Under the pieces are notes generated by a model. That model made no database searches. It was not told the DNA's origin and was given only the letters and a program-made list of their open reading frames with translations. Positions 31,282-42,080 of a stretch of 64,000 nt of DNA are shown in pieces. The translations under genes and the position numbers were made by a program. The stretch spans positions 61,800,892 to 61,864,891 of the forward strand of contig NC_091119.1 in NCBI RefSeq assembly GCF_040183065.1, written 5' to 3'. This DNA is from Periplaneta americana (taxonomy: Eukaryota > Arthropoda > Insecta > Blattodea > Blattidae). Position 1 is the first letter of the stretch, and every line of letters starts with the position of its first letter.

Positions 31282-31920
31282 TAAAGTTTCATTTATGTGA
31301 AACGTAATTAATAAAAAATCATATAGTAAGTATAATCGTCATTTTGTCCTTCAATTATTAATAGTCTCTCACTCAAGCTGTGTACAGCATTAAAAAGGAA
31401 ATTTTTTGAAATTCCTGCGTTACTGACCACTTCAGTTCTTCAATATTAAGAGTGAGACGAAGAGCTCTTTCTTTATATAATCCCATGCCAGAAATCTGAG
31501 AAGTTTTATAATTTGCTGATTATGAAGCCCAAATGTTTAGAAAATGCCGGCTTATTATCAGCAATGTATGCTTCGTTTTGCAAATTTTAACCAGTTTTCC
31601 GAACTTCTACTAAAACCATCGCCACATTTCCTTGTGTTCTATGGATTTTGGGCTTGTAGAACATTTTTTATTATACTGTATGTGCCACAGAATGACCTCC
31701 TCAAATATTTCGATAAGCTTCAGAGTTTGGAAATTTTAAATCTACTCAGGGAGTTGGCAAATTCTCTGCTATATTCATAAAACTCATTAAGACGAATTCA
31801 TATCTGTAGAGAATTTACTGTACGTGCAGTTATTTCGAGGGATACATTTGTGGGGAGGATATAAATATAAAGATATTAGCCCAGACGAGAATAGATTGCA
31901 TAGCTTTTAGCCACTAACAG
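31282..31920. other. No recognised feature
   Basis: AT-rich sequence with no motif-bearing frame; possibly host DNA. Confidence 0.4.
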
Positions 31921-31921
31921 A

Positions 31922-32650
31922 CCACCAGAGTGGTCTAGAGCAGCGTTTCTCGAACTTTTTTGAAGTGAGGACCATTTTTTAAAGCCAGAACAGTTCTGTG
32001 GACCACCTTACTCTTGTTCCCTTCGAAAGCAAATTTATAATTTTCGTAGCATATTTTAATACCAGTATATTTATATTTTAAAATTGAATTAAGTTTCGGT
32101 ACTTTGGTCCTCTGTTATGAATTCGGGTGGTCCCTGGCTGGATTACAGGCGCGGCGCCAGATGTGCAGGGAAAAGATGTTGAAAAACACCACGTATATAG
32201 TGCTTTAAATCCCTCTTTTGTTGCTGAGAGTAGAGTGGAAAGTCGATAGACGGGTAGGGTAATAAATTTCATAAAATGTCAGTACTGGGAGAAAAAGTGA
32301 AATTCGATTGCCATGTGTCATTTCCAAACTCTGAGATTTTAAGCTATAGTGTGATACACAATCCGTTCGAATTTTATTTTTTCTTCTGTCTTTTTTGAAG
32401 GACCACAAGGGCAGACCTCGAGGACCACAGGTGGTCCGCGGACCATAGCTTGAGAAACGCTGGTCTAGAGGTTAGTAATCGGAACTTATAGTCTGAATTC
32501 GGGCGTGTGTTCGAATTCTCCTTGGACTGACTAACAGGTTGGACATTTTCCGACGTTTCCCCCAAGTGTAAGAAGAATGTCAGGTAATCCCACGCGAATC
32601 CTCGAACTCGTGAAAATATCAGCTCTCTATTATCAGTCCCATCAACACTA
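31922..32650 (+). mobile_element. tRNA-derived SINE-3 split by hAT
   Basis: With the hAT element at 31941-32462 and one TSD copy taken out, the tRNA-like head is intact. Its A-box region reads GTGGTCTAGAGGTTAGTAAT and its B-box GTTCGAATTCTCC (about 32514). The body (GACGTTTCCCCCAAGTGTAA, TGTCAGGTAATCCCACGCGA, then a CATCAACACTAGGTAAATG end) resembles the minus-strand SINE at 58575-59056. Confidence 0.75.
31941..32462. mobile_element. hAT MITE inside the SINE A-box
   Basis: Left end CAGCGTTTCTCGAACTTTTT and right end, inverted, CAGCGTTTCTCAAGCTATGG. GTCTAGAG is duplicated exactly (31933-31940, 32463-32470). The interior has no transposase. TIRs of this form are typical of Charlie-like hAT families. 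Confidence 0.93.
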
Positions 32651-32929
32651 GGTAAATGCGTTCTCAATAGATCGCCGTTTAATAACTGATTAATTTTAAC
32701 TGTCATAGATAATACAACGAGAGGTTTTGATTTTACAGATAAATTTGTGAGTAGTTTGAAGTTGTTTGTAAATTTATCTATGAAAACATTAAATGGTATT
32801 TATGAGAATTATTTCGCGAACATAAGTTAATAATGAAACATCAATAGAAATTAGAAGATAACGCAAATTAATATTTTATTAAATAAGTTGTTAAATTTTG
32901 CTAACCTACTTTTTACACACCTCATTAAT
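32651..32929. other. No recognised feature
   Basis: AT-rich; similar phrases GATAAATTTGTGAGTAG and GTAAATTTATCTATG near 32735-32780 form a weak local inverted repeat. Confidence 0.4.
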
Positions 32930-33151
32930 CTCATTTGAAGCGAGGAACTCGCCCGCTCTTTCCTCCCCTTTCTCCTCAGATGGCATTCCCTCCATTGCCT
33001 CTTGCTGTTGCTCTCAAGCGAAGCAAGTTACGTACAAATCGTGCTGCTCGTATTGCAAGACATCGCTCGTTTTATCCAACGAAAATGTTTCCTCATTGTT
33101 CTCTCGTTTTGCAAAACACTCTCAAACCAAGTTACTCGTAATCCAAGGTTT
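32930..33151. mobile_element. Tigger/pogo-like terminal fragment
   Basis: The right edge reads TACTCGTAATCCAAGGTTTT then ACTG and TA, the same terminus as the Tigger relic at 3618. Inward, motifs such as TCGTTTTGCAAAACAC and GCTCGTTTTATCCAACG recall pogo-like subterminal sequence. No transposase is present. Confidence 0.65.
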
Positions 33152-33159
33152 TACTGTAG

Positions 33160-34003
33160 ACATATAGATTCAGAATGCCCTATATCGACTTTCACAAATT
33201 AAAGGATTTTAACAGAAACTGTTGGCAAACAGAGGAAATTTTCAACCTTACAGTGACTTTTAACAAACCTTTTGCTTTAAATGCAGTGGCTTTTTGAATT
33301 CAGATTATATAAATCATTAGAATTCATTCTTATCAAGCAATATGTGGACATAACTCAATTATGATCAAAGTGGTCTTTAGAGGGTTTTGAATCTATAGGA
33401 TTCATATGTAGTGCTCGTAAAAATTTTTCGTGTCGACAATGTAGCGGCAGTATTATGTATTTACATGAGGTTTAATCTTAGCGAATCGGAGGTATTGCAC
33501 AATTTATGAGTAGGTGCCATGTACTATCAATATCATACTCTGAGTAAGAAAACTCTTAGGATACCGGTCAGAAAATGTGGAATAGGCCTACAGCAGACCA
33601 GCTATGTAAAGTAATTATAGCCTCAAGAGAAATGCGGGGAAAAAAAGTTTTTTTTTATCAATATTATACTCTATTCATGCATTTTTGTTACTGAATATAC
33701 ATTATTTTAGTTCATTTTCCTTTTATTAATTTTTGTTATTCGATTCTTTAACTGTTTCAGAATTCGTTCCTTAATATTTTCGTTTTTCATTATTTGTTTA
33801 GTAACGGTATGTATTCTTTATTAATGATTTGTTTTCATCTTTCGCTCATTATTTTTTGTATTATTTATTTATTTGTTACCATTACTCGTTTCTTAACGGT
33901 TTGCGTTATTCATTTGTTTAACTGTTTTCATTATTCATTTGTTCATTTTTGTAACATCTATGTATTTCCTTATTCAATTTCACAGTTCAATTCTTATTAT
34001 TAT
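33160..34003. other. Low-complexity AT-rich tract
   Basis: From 33780 to 33960 variants of CATTATTTGTTTA / ATTCATTTGTTTAACTG recur irregularly, suggesting a degenerate tandem array. No gene. Confidence 0.45.
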
Positions 34004-34180
34004 CACAGTCTAGAATATACAGTCACGAAGTTTGAGTTGATGAGGTTGATAGGAACAAAAGACTGCACTATTTCGCATTGTCTATAATGAGGCGACAGTA
34101 GCGATCCTAGTGGTTAGGAACTATCTATGGATGCATATTTATTACATATTGAGCTTCATGACTGTATATACTACACTGTG
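34004..34180. mobile_element. MITE family A, copy 2
   Basis: Ends CACAGTCTAGAATATACAGT and CTGTATATACTACACTGTG; the interior includes GCGATCCTAGTGGTTAGGAA. Same orientation and layout as 1563-1749. Confidence 0.82.
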
Positions 34181-34932
34181 TTACTACTATGTAGTAGGCC
34201 TACCACCTTTATGCTTCTTTCCGGAAAATTATACTCTTAAGTTTTGATAAGTATGCTTTATTATCCTCTTAACTGTATAATTAACAAAATATAATATTTT
34301 AAATACGAAAACAAGACTTTATGTTTTTTCTCAAAGTTTGAGCTTAAAGTGTTACTAAATAGACACAAAAACTCTATCAAAGTTAAATAAAAGTATATAA
34401 CTACTAATTCAATAGTAGTATTTAACACAACTCTCATGGAAAGGTATGAAATAGCATAAAATAAAAATAAAACCGAATTTACTTAAAAAGTTGAACTAGC
34501 AATACAGTTTTTAATCACAATTTGCTGTACACTGTTTTTAATCTTCATCTTCAATGTTAAAGTGTAGATTGTATGGAAGTCACATGCGAGCATCAAAATT
34601 GTCTTTCGTCTAAGAGGTTCTACAGAGTCCAAAATTCAGCTGAGATTTAAGAAACTTTTTCCTACTGAGATAGGTCTACTGGTTGGAGAAACTGTAGCAG
34701 CATTCATTGCTAGTTGACTAAGATTTGAATCTTAGAAGAACGCTTCTTCCAAAAAAATAATAATGACGAAGACTATATTTCAGTTGGTAAATTCGAGGTA
34801 AGTGAAGCAGAACTGGTTCTATTAGGCTCTAGAAATTGTACTTACATCCAGAAGTCTGTAGCAACATGTCCTCCTTCCAGATTTATACAATTTCTTGCAC
34901 GGAACACCACTACTTTCAAGTATATCATATGT
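34181..34932. other. No recognised feature
   Basis: AT-rich, no motif-bearing frame on either strand. Confidence 0.4.
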
Positions 34933-34934
34933 TA

Positions 34935-35875
34935 CAATTTCTACCAAAAGTTTAAGGACACCCACTCAAAATAAATGTTTCACTTCTGTCCTCATACTTA
35001 TATGAAAGTCCCTGATTCTTATACAGGATCAAATGCCTGTGAAAAGTAAAGTTTTTTTTTTTTTAACTGAAAAGCCAATCTCTCTATCTTCCAAACTGTG
35101 GATTAAGATCTAGAACAATTTTTCTGTTATGAAAACTTATTGAAAAATTACATTTTTGTAGGATAAAAAACAATTACTCCGGAATAGATGTACTTATATA
35201 AATGAATTTTGGGATATAGTTAGATATTATCTGAAGTCATTTCTTCACATTACAATAATCTGTAACTTCATGTCCATACTCACAGAATTTTGACCTATTT
35301 TCACTTTTTTTCAAGGAATAAATCTTACCTTTCCACACTTGTAACAAACTCCACAACTTTTTACTAAAAATGGAGGGAATAAGCTGATTGACAAGTTTTT
35401 ACCAACTCTCAATGTTATGATGTAAATGGCAGTGGCGGTCCCTGACCAATTTGCCGCAAATTTCAAACTCAAGACAATCTTAGAAACTGGCAATTTTTTA
35501 TAAATAAAAGAAAGAAAAAAATTTGGAATAAACTGCGTGAATAAGCTGTCACAAATTTTTAAAATAAAAAGTGATAATTGCCCAAGAAACATTTCAGATA
35601 TGTCTAAGACTATCCCAAAATTCATTGATCTAAGTACAGTCATTCGGGAGTAATTTTTTCCTACAAAAAATGTAATTTTTCAATAAGTGTTCATGAGAGA
35701 AAATTGTTTATATAATCCACAGTTTGAAAGACAGGACGATTGGGTTTAAAGTAAAAACTTATTTTTTTCAAAGGCATTTGTTCTCTGCATAAAGATCAGG
35801 GAGTTTCACATAAGCATAAAGTCAGGAGTGAAGCATCACTTTGAAGGGGTGTCCTTAAATCTTTGGTAGAAACTG
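34935..35875. mobile_element. Tc1/mariner-type element with ~270-bp TIRs
   Basis: Left end CAATTTCTACCAAAAGTTTA and right end, inverted, CAGTTTCTACCAAAGATTTA, each flanked by TA (34933-34934, 35876-35877). The inverse match continues for about 270 bases with scattered differences. A 110-residue minus frame (35643-35311) in the centre is hydrophobic and unrecognised. Confidence 0.85.
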
Positions 35876-36074
35876 TAAGGACAAATTTAGTCGCACCTGA
35901 GTTGACTCCATGTTATCAGATTCTAGAACTTTTCTGTTTTCTAAGGCCATCAATAGCTTTAGCAGTTTACTGAAGCTGTTCCATAAGACACCCATCGTCT
36001 TCAATTAATTCCTTCAAGTTGGCTAAAACAGTACTAACTTCCTACCTCGATGATCCCGAGTTTTACTGCCCTAT

Positions 36075-36475
36075 GTTTCAGTAGTGATATTTTCCAGACA
36101 AGAAAAGGAAGATTGTGGAAATGGAAGAGGACAGCAGTGATCAAGATGACATTGAAGAGATAAAAAGTCGTTCAGAAGCAGATGATTTTGAATTTTCAAG
36201 ACGAAATTGCAGAGATGGACGAAGAATCAAACTTCATGGATGTTGTAACCAAAAATGTTGCAGATGCTTCAGTAGGTGATTAGGTTCTTGTCAAGTTTAC
36301 AAAAGACAAACCCGTAAAGATGTTTGTTGGTTATTTGACAGAAGTTGGTGCTTGCCTGGAAGGTAAATTTTCTAGAAGAATAGTATGAACCTTCTTTTTT
36401 CGAGGGCCCAACATAGACGACAAAAGTATAATTCTAGGTGATGAAATTGTCAACTTTTTACCACTTTCTGTTTTT
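36075..36475 (+). pseudogene. Possible transposase C-terminal tail
   Basis: Plus-strand pieces give KKRKIVEMEEDSSDQDDIEE, a nuclear-localisation-like basic patch followed by an acidic tract. After a frameshift and a stop come VLVKFTKDKPVKMFVGYLTE, LEGKFSRRI and GDEIVNFLP. A similar order (DxVLVxF...YVGxV...FLRR...DIVxxLP) occurs, as I recall, at the C-terminus of psq/Tigger-group insect transposon proteins. Frames are broken and no catalytic domain was found. It could instead be a host pseudogene. Confidence 0.35.
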
Positions 36476-37846
36476 TTTAAAAACGTGGCAAATTCACTTT
36501 TTCTACTTCATTTATTTTGTACAACATTGGCTGAATGATAGTTAGAGTTACTCTAGTCAGTCTTGTAAGTTCCTGTTGCTTTGAAAAAGTAAAAATTTGC
36601 ATTTGAATGAATGTTTTCTTTATTTACACTTTCCTAATGCGTAAGGGGTTCCAGTTACCCCCAGTCTGTTGCAAGTGGAACCCATGGACAACTAAAACAA
36701 TTTATGGATTTTGAGAAGAGATCATTCCATCCATTGTTCTTAAAATTACATCCTTCATTCAGCATACTTGAATGGGTCGTTACACAAAATTTCGAGAAAT
36801 TTCTTTGAAAATTATAGGATTAATGGTAGCTTAAAGTTTCACTAATGAATTTAGGGGTTTCACTTATCCCGGTGTATCTTATATTACCTACTTTTAATCG
36901 AAGCTTTTCACCAGGTTCATCAAGAGACGCTAAAAGGATATTAACTATTTTGCAATTTTTTACATCTCTTGTTTTATTGATAAACACATATACATCTTTG
37001 CCTTCTAAATTTGACCGACTATCATTTCAACCACCTACTCTACAAGCGACCAGATATTTCCTTACATTTGTTTCACTATTTTCGGGAGAGTACTTCCTAA
37101 TTTTCTTCCTCCAGCAGTTCCTGGCGTATCCTGTTTAGTTTCGTTATATTCGTGTTTTCTTATGTAATGCTTAGCACTTGGAACACATATCTGCATTACA
37201 GACTTCCTATCAAAATTAATAAAGTCAGAACGTAAGCAGCAAAATAATTTTACATTTTCAACTTTGAAGTGGTCGAAAGGGAACTCCGGAATTAATTGCT
37301 TAGCATGGAGAGTTAATTGAAGACCTCACCGGAAGAAGGATATAACATCAAATTCTTGAAAAAGTAATATTATAACATTTATTTATAACAATTAATTATT
37401 GTATAACCTTGTTTAGTCAAATGGCTATGATATTACATAGAGGCCTAATGAAATATGCCCCTGAAATTGTTTTCCTTTCTCTTGAAACATGAATTACAGT
37501 TTTTTTGGTCACATCCTTATTCCGGGAGGTCTTCAATTTTGGTATGTGTATGTTCACATTAGAAGAAAGAGGAGCTGATCACATAAGCACGGGCACCAAA
37601 TATGAGACCTATTTCATAAAACCTAAATACTTTTCAAAATAAAAGATATAAAATATAAACAGAAATGAGTTTCAATAGGTTGATTATTGTTCTTTTCATA
37701 ATATGTGATAATCAAATGAAGCACAACATCCTTATATACGAACATATTATTTAGTCAAATTTGAATGTATGTAAATTGTAATGTTTATAGATACGGTTCC
37801 TAATATGAGACCTTTCCATTTATAATTTGTTGATGATTGCTTTTCT
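36476..37846. other. No recognised feature
   Basis: The plus frame 36845-37138 has hydrophobic runs but no motif. The minus frame in the same place (KIVNILLASLDEPGEKLRLK) is not recognised either. Confidence 0.35.
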
Positions 37847-38086
37847 AATTGAAGCGTATGCGCGAACAAACGTCTATGTTACATTTTTGTGAAAGCTGAG
37901 TTACTCACAGAACAAAGGTCTATAATGTGTCCCAGATTCGTTATTTACAGGTAGTTTGAGCATATCTCAACAGATGACCTTAGTATTCCGAACATTCTAA
38001 AGCGAAATGCACTTTAAAATCATGAAACAAAAGTCTATGTCGCATCGCTTCTCGCGCGAAGCACAGCAACAATGTTACCTACTTAC

Positions 38087-39129
38087 TTACTGGCTTTTAA
38101 GGAACCCGGAGGTTCATTGCCGCCCTCACATAAGCCCGCCGTCGATTCCTGTCCTGTGCAAGATTAATCCAGTCTCTACCATCATATTCCACCTCCCTCG
38201 AATCCATTTTAATATTATCCTCTCACCTACGTCTCGGCTCCCCAAAGGTCTTATTTCTTCCGGCCTCCCAACTAACACTCTATATGCATTTCTGGATTCG
38301 CCCATATGTGCTACATGCCCTACCCATCTCAAATGTCTGGATTTAATGTTCCTAATTATATCAGGTGAAGAATACAATGCGTGCAGTTCTGCGTTGTGTA
38401 ACTTTCTCCATTCTCCTGTAACTTCATCCTTCTTAGCCCCAAATATTTTCCTAAGAACCTTATTCTCAAACATCCTTAATCTCTGTTCTTCTCTCAAAGT
38501 GACAATTCAAGTTTCACACCATACAGACAACCGGTAATATAACGACACCTAAGAATGAAAACCGCGTAAGTCGACTTTTTTTCTTTTTCGAAAATGCGAT
38601 TTTCACTCAAATTTATAGGAAAGCCCATGCTCTTATGGTTTACAATTGCAAAATTTTCATTTTAAATTTTTTTTCATGAAAAAAGAGAAAAATTGAAAAC
38701 CAGTATCTCTTTATGCTTTAATTTTAAAATGAAAAGCGCGTATCTCTAGTCATTATAGAAAATCCGACTTACGAGCCATCTATTTGAATGTGAAAACCTT
38801 GTATGTCGAAATCATAAAGAATTTCCGACTTACGAGCCATCTATTTAAATGTGAAAACCTTGTATGTCGATTTTTTGCTCTCCTGTAAAATTTAGAAAAT
38901 TAGACATACGAGGTTTTCATTCCTAGGTGTCGATAACTGTTTTATAAATTCTAACTTTCACATTTTTTGACAGCAGACCAGATGACAAAAGCTTCTCAAC
39001 CGAATAATAATAGGCATTTCCCATATTTATTCTGAATTTAATTTCCTCCCGAGTGCCATTTATATTTGTTACTGTTGCTCCAAGATATTTGAATTTTTCC
39101 ATCTTTTCGAAGGATAGTTGCCAGTACAA
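38087..39129 (-). pseudogene. RTE-like LINE, RT C-terminal region
   Basis: On the minus strand, FEKMEKFKYLGATVTNINGT, REEIKFRINMGNAYYYSVEK and LLSSGLLSKNVKVRIYKTVI are followed, after an inserted MITE, by LREEQRLRMFENKVLRKIFG, DEVTGEWRKLHNAELHALYS and LRWVGHVAHMGESRNAYRVL. This is the post-RT C-terminal region of RTE-type LINEs (consensus ENKVLRKIFG...GEWRKLHN...RRLRWAGHVARM). The end near 38110 decodes to the terminal segment shared with 40488-40612. The MITE and several frameshifts make it inactive, and the endonuclease and RT catalytic domain are gone through 5' truncation. Confidence 0.9.
38543..38932. mobile_element. MITE inserted in the LINE, 4-bp TSD
   Basis: Left end CGACACCTAAGAATGAAAAC and right end, inverted, CGACACCTAGGAATGAAAAC. 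ATAA occurs on both sides (38539-38542, 38933-38936), and removing one copy plus the element restores the LINE reading KTVI-LPVV. Inside, a ~59-bp unit with TCCGACTTACGAGCCATCTA is repeated in tandem. Confidence 0.85.
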
Positions 39130-39396
39130 ATTTAAAGCAACATTATGTTCACAGACTAAAACATTATAATTATGTTCAAAATATTAACTTAAAAATATGT
39201 TATTCTTTCTGTATGCATCCATTATGTGCGAGTGAGTGAGCGCGCGCACTTGTCTTTTGTTTTGATTTATGGAACAAAAATCTATGTTACCTGATAACGC
39301 GTAGCCCCGCTCCGCGGACAACAATCAACCTCATTTCTATTTTTATAAATATAGACGAAATGTAACATAGACGTTTGTTTGCGCATACGCTTCAAT

Positions 39397-39560
39397 TCTT
39401 TATTTCTGAGTTATTTTATTTTCAACGTTAAGTTTAGTAGTTACTTTATACTTCTTTCCAGTACCTATTTATTTATTTTAATTTTTTCTGAATTTATTAA
39501 TCAAAATTTACCTAGTATTTCTCGTATTTTTCTTATGCATTCGCTTTATTTTCACTATTA
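39397..39560. other. AT-rich spacer
   Basis: Short non-coding sequence between two inverted-repeat elements. Confidence 0.4.
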
Positions 39561-40315
39561 CAGTAGAGCGTCTCCTTTAGGCACAGAGAAAACGTAAACA
39601 AAGTGCAGATAACGTGTGGGGAGAGGACGAGCCGTACGATAAGCACGAGGGATGCACAAGGTTTTAGTTACAACATTTATGGAGGAGCATTAATTGAAAT
39701 TATATTTTCCAAAAACACACAAAACAAAAAAAACACAAATTGCATAACATTATCATATAGGCCCTACACATTTTAACAAACAAGCAATTGTAACGTTCAA
39801 GTAATTCAATATAACAAATCAAATTTTGCTACTTATATGATGTTGCTTTCAAGCAGCATTTTTTTACAGTCATGAATTTCATTCTCTGTATGACTAACAT
39901 AATATCACCGTTTTCTGTGGCCGAATTAACAAAACTACAGTACTGTAATTATATTTAGGAAATTGTAGTGTCACTTCAGACCAAAATACTGTAGTATTGT
40001 TAATTCGGCCACAGAAGACGATGATATTATATTAGTCATACACATAATGCAATTCATGACCGTAAAAAATGCTGCTTGAATTATTTCAACGTTATAATTG
40101 CTTGTTTGTTAAAATGTGTATATGATAACGTTATGCAATTTTTGTTCTTTTGTTTCGTATGTTTTTGGAAAAATAATTTCAATTAATGCTCCGCCATAAA
40201 TGTTGTAACTAAAACCTTGTGCATCCCTCGTGTTTATCGTACGGCTCGTCCTCCCCCCACACGTTACCTGCACTTTGTTTACACTTTCATTGTGCCTAAA
40301 GGAGACGCTTTACTG
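39561..40315. mobile_element. 755-bp near-palindromic fold-back element
   Basis: Almost the whole element is an inverted repeat. The left arm starts CAGTAGAGCGTCTCCTTTAG and the right arm, inverted, CAGTAAAGCGTCTCCTTTAG. Arms of roughly 340-380 bases stay highly similar to the centre near 39950, with one ~40-base insertion in the left arm. TA flanks both ends (39559-39560, 40316-40317). Confidence 0.92.
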
Positions 40316-40403
40316 TAGTTTTAATATTATTATATTTATTTTGAATACCTTTATTTGGTGTCCCTTTTACACTTCTGACTTCATTCACTGTCGTGAAAGA
40401 ACA

Positions 40404-40407
<4 letters not shown>

Positions 40408-40462
<55 letters not shown>
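40408..40462. repeat. (ATT)n microsatellite
   Basis: About 18 perfect ATT units, just upstream of the LINE 3' end at 40488. Confidence 0.92.
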
Positions 40463-40465
<3 letters not shown>

Positions 40466-40487
40466 GGATGATAATACTAAATAGATT

Positions 40488-40612
40488 TGAGGGAGATGGG
40501 ATATGATGGTAGGGACTGGATTAATCTTGCTCAGGATAGGGACCGATGGCGGGCTTATGTGAGGGCGGCAGTGAACCTCCGGGCTCCTTAAAAGCCATTT
40601 GTAAGCAAGTAG
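40488..40612 (+). mobile_element. RTE-like LINE 3' end
   Basis: Reads as the final coding segment EMGYDGRDWINLAQDRDRWR, AYVRAAVNLRAP then stop, followed by AAAAGCCATTTGTAAGCAAG. The same 3' end occurs in minus orientation at 38090, 56392 and 59545. Short 5'-truncated copy. Confidence 0.85.
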
Positions 40613-40746
40613 CCTATTAATGACAACAGATTACTGGTGGGGTGAGGTTTGGGGAAGCCCATGCACTTGAGAAAACATGCTTCACCGCAAACCTTGCGGG
40701 TTTCGCCGGAGACTGAACTCCAGCCCCCTGAATGCCGTGTACTCAC
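40613..40746 (-). other. Intronic sequence downstream of host exon
   Basis: If the exon at 40747-40957 is real, this is the start of the following intron. It is GC-richer than the window average and includes the stem-like words GAGTTCAGTCTCCGGCGAAA and CGCAAGGTTTGCGG, which may come from another repeat. Confidence 0.4.
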
Positions 40747-40957
40747 TTGGAGATGTGCCTGTTGAGCAGGCTGGTGGAGGGCAGTAGAGGGGACTGGGGG
40801 GGCGCGGGCCCCAGGCTGCCGTAGTGGTCTGTCGGCGGTCCCAGCTCATCCGCTAGGAGCGCCCCGTGTGCCTGGTGCTGGAGCAGCAGTTGGTGGGGCT
40901 TGACCTCGGGACTCCCGGATCCGCTGCCGTACATGTGCGTCAGCTCCAACTTCTCCA
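40747..40957 (-). CDS. Host gene exon, gene not identified
   Basis: On the minus strand an open segment lies between an acceptor (TTGTGTTGGCAG, AG at 40958-40959) and a donor (GTGAGTAC, GT at 40745-40746). The exon is 211 nt: two bases, 69 codons, two bases. The 69 codons encode a Ser/Pro/Leu/His/Gln-rich segment (EKLELTHMYGSGSGSPEVKP, HQLLLQHQAHGALLADELGP, then PAPPQSPLLPSTSLLNRHIS). Third codon positions are strongly G/C (mostly C or G), unlike every transposon frame here. The composition suits a disordered part of a regulatory protein such as a transcription factor, but I do not recognise the gene. Incoming and outgoing phases differ, so skipping it would shift the frame. Confidence 0.7.
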
Positions 40958-41289
40958 CTGCCAACACAAGCGCTCGTGTTTGTTCTCAAAGGGGTGAACG
41001 AATGCAGGGGGAGTTAAGTAAAATCATGGACAATGTGGACTTATTTTGGGCCATGGATAGGATTCAGTGTACGACAACATCTTAGCATTTTGTACTCCCC
41101 TGAGTAGACTACCTAACAAAGTTAATCAAACTACTTTTTTCTTGACAAGTATTCATAACCTTCGCATCAAAGCTATGACCTTCTATGCATAATTTTCCCT
41201 GTATTATTTTTATTGGATCATCATCAGTAATCCACATAGTTACATAAGTATATTCTATAACTTACAGTCTTAGAGATCTAATCTCTGCA
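40958..41289 (-). other. Upstream intron of the host exon (inferred)
   Basis: Moderate pyrimidine content precedes the acceptor when read on the minus strand. No further exon was recognised up to the satellite array. Confidence 0.4.
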
Positions 41290-42080
41290 GCCTCCTAGTT
41301 TTACACTCAGCTGTCTCATAGATCTAAATTCAGTCACATCATAAGACTACATTCAATCGCCTATATCCAACCGTCTTGTACGAATAAATCTACACAAAAC
41401 CGTATCATAGATCTGCACTCAGTCGTGTCATACAGCTATATACACTCAGCCGTCTCATAGGTCTACATGCAGTCGTATCATAGGTCTACACTCCGCCGTC
41501 TCTTATGTCTACACTCAACGGTGTCATAGGTCTACACTTAGCCGTCTCGTAGATATAAATTCAGCATTCTCATAGATCTGTATTCAGCAGTCTCTTAGAT
41601 CTACACTCAGCCGTGCCATAGGTCTGCACTCAGTCGTCTCATAGGTCTACATTCCGCCTGTCTGTCATGTCTACACTCAACTGTCATAGATCTACACTCA
41701 GTGGTCTCATAGATCTAAATTCAGTCACATCATAAGACTACATTCAATCGCCTATATCCAACCGTCTTATACGAATAAATCTACACAAAACCGTATCATA
41801 GATCTCCACTCAGTCGTGTCATACTTATATACACTCAGCCGTCTCATAGGTCTACATGCAGTTGTCACATAGGTCTACACTCCGCCCGTCTCTTATGTCT
41901 ACACTCAACTGTGTCATAGGTCTACACTCAGCCGTCTCATAGATATAAATTCAGCATTCTCATAGATCTGTATTCAGCAGTCTTTTAGATCTACACTCAG
42001 CGTGCCATAGGTCTACACTCAGCCGTGTCATAGTTCTACATTCAAAAGTCACATTGGTCTATATTCCGCCTGTCTCATAG
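41290..42080. repeat. 23-bp satellite with ~387-bp higher-order period
   Basis: Basic unit is CATAGGTCTACACTCAGCCG plus TCT, with variants. A rarer variant block (CATAAGACTACATTCAATCG, TATATCCAACCGTCTT) occurs at about 41340 and again at about 41727, and the order of variants after it is repeated. This shows duplication of a ~17-unit block. The unit length is not a multiple of three, so it is not coding. Confidence 0.93.

Larger units (their letters stand above)
37847..39396. mobile_element. Inverted-repeat element hosting a LINE
   Basis: AATTGAAGCGTATGCGCGAA at the left recurs inverted at 39361-39396 (TTGCGCATACGCTTCAATT). The match runs through GTCTATGTTACA, about 36 bases. The interior contains an RTE LINE fragment that is itself interrupted. 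No target duplication could be assigned. Confidence 0.7.

Noticed and set aside
41290-42080. CRISPR-like regular repeats
   Set aside because: Units are contiguous 23-mers without unique spacers, in an evidently eukaryotic context.
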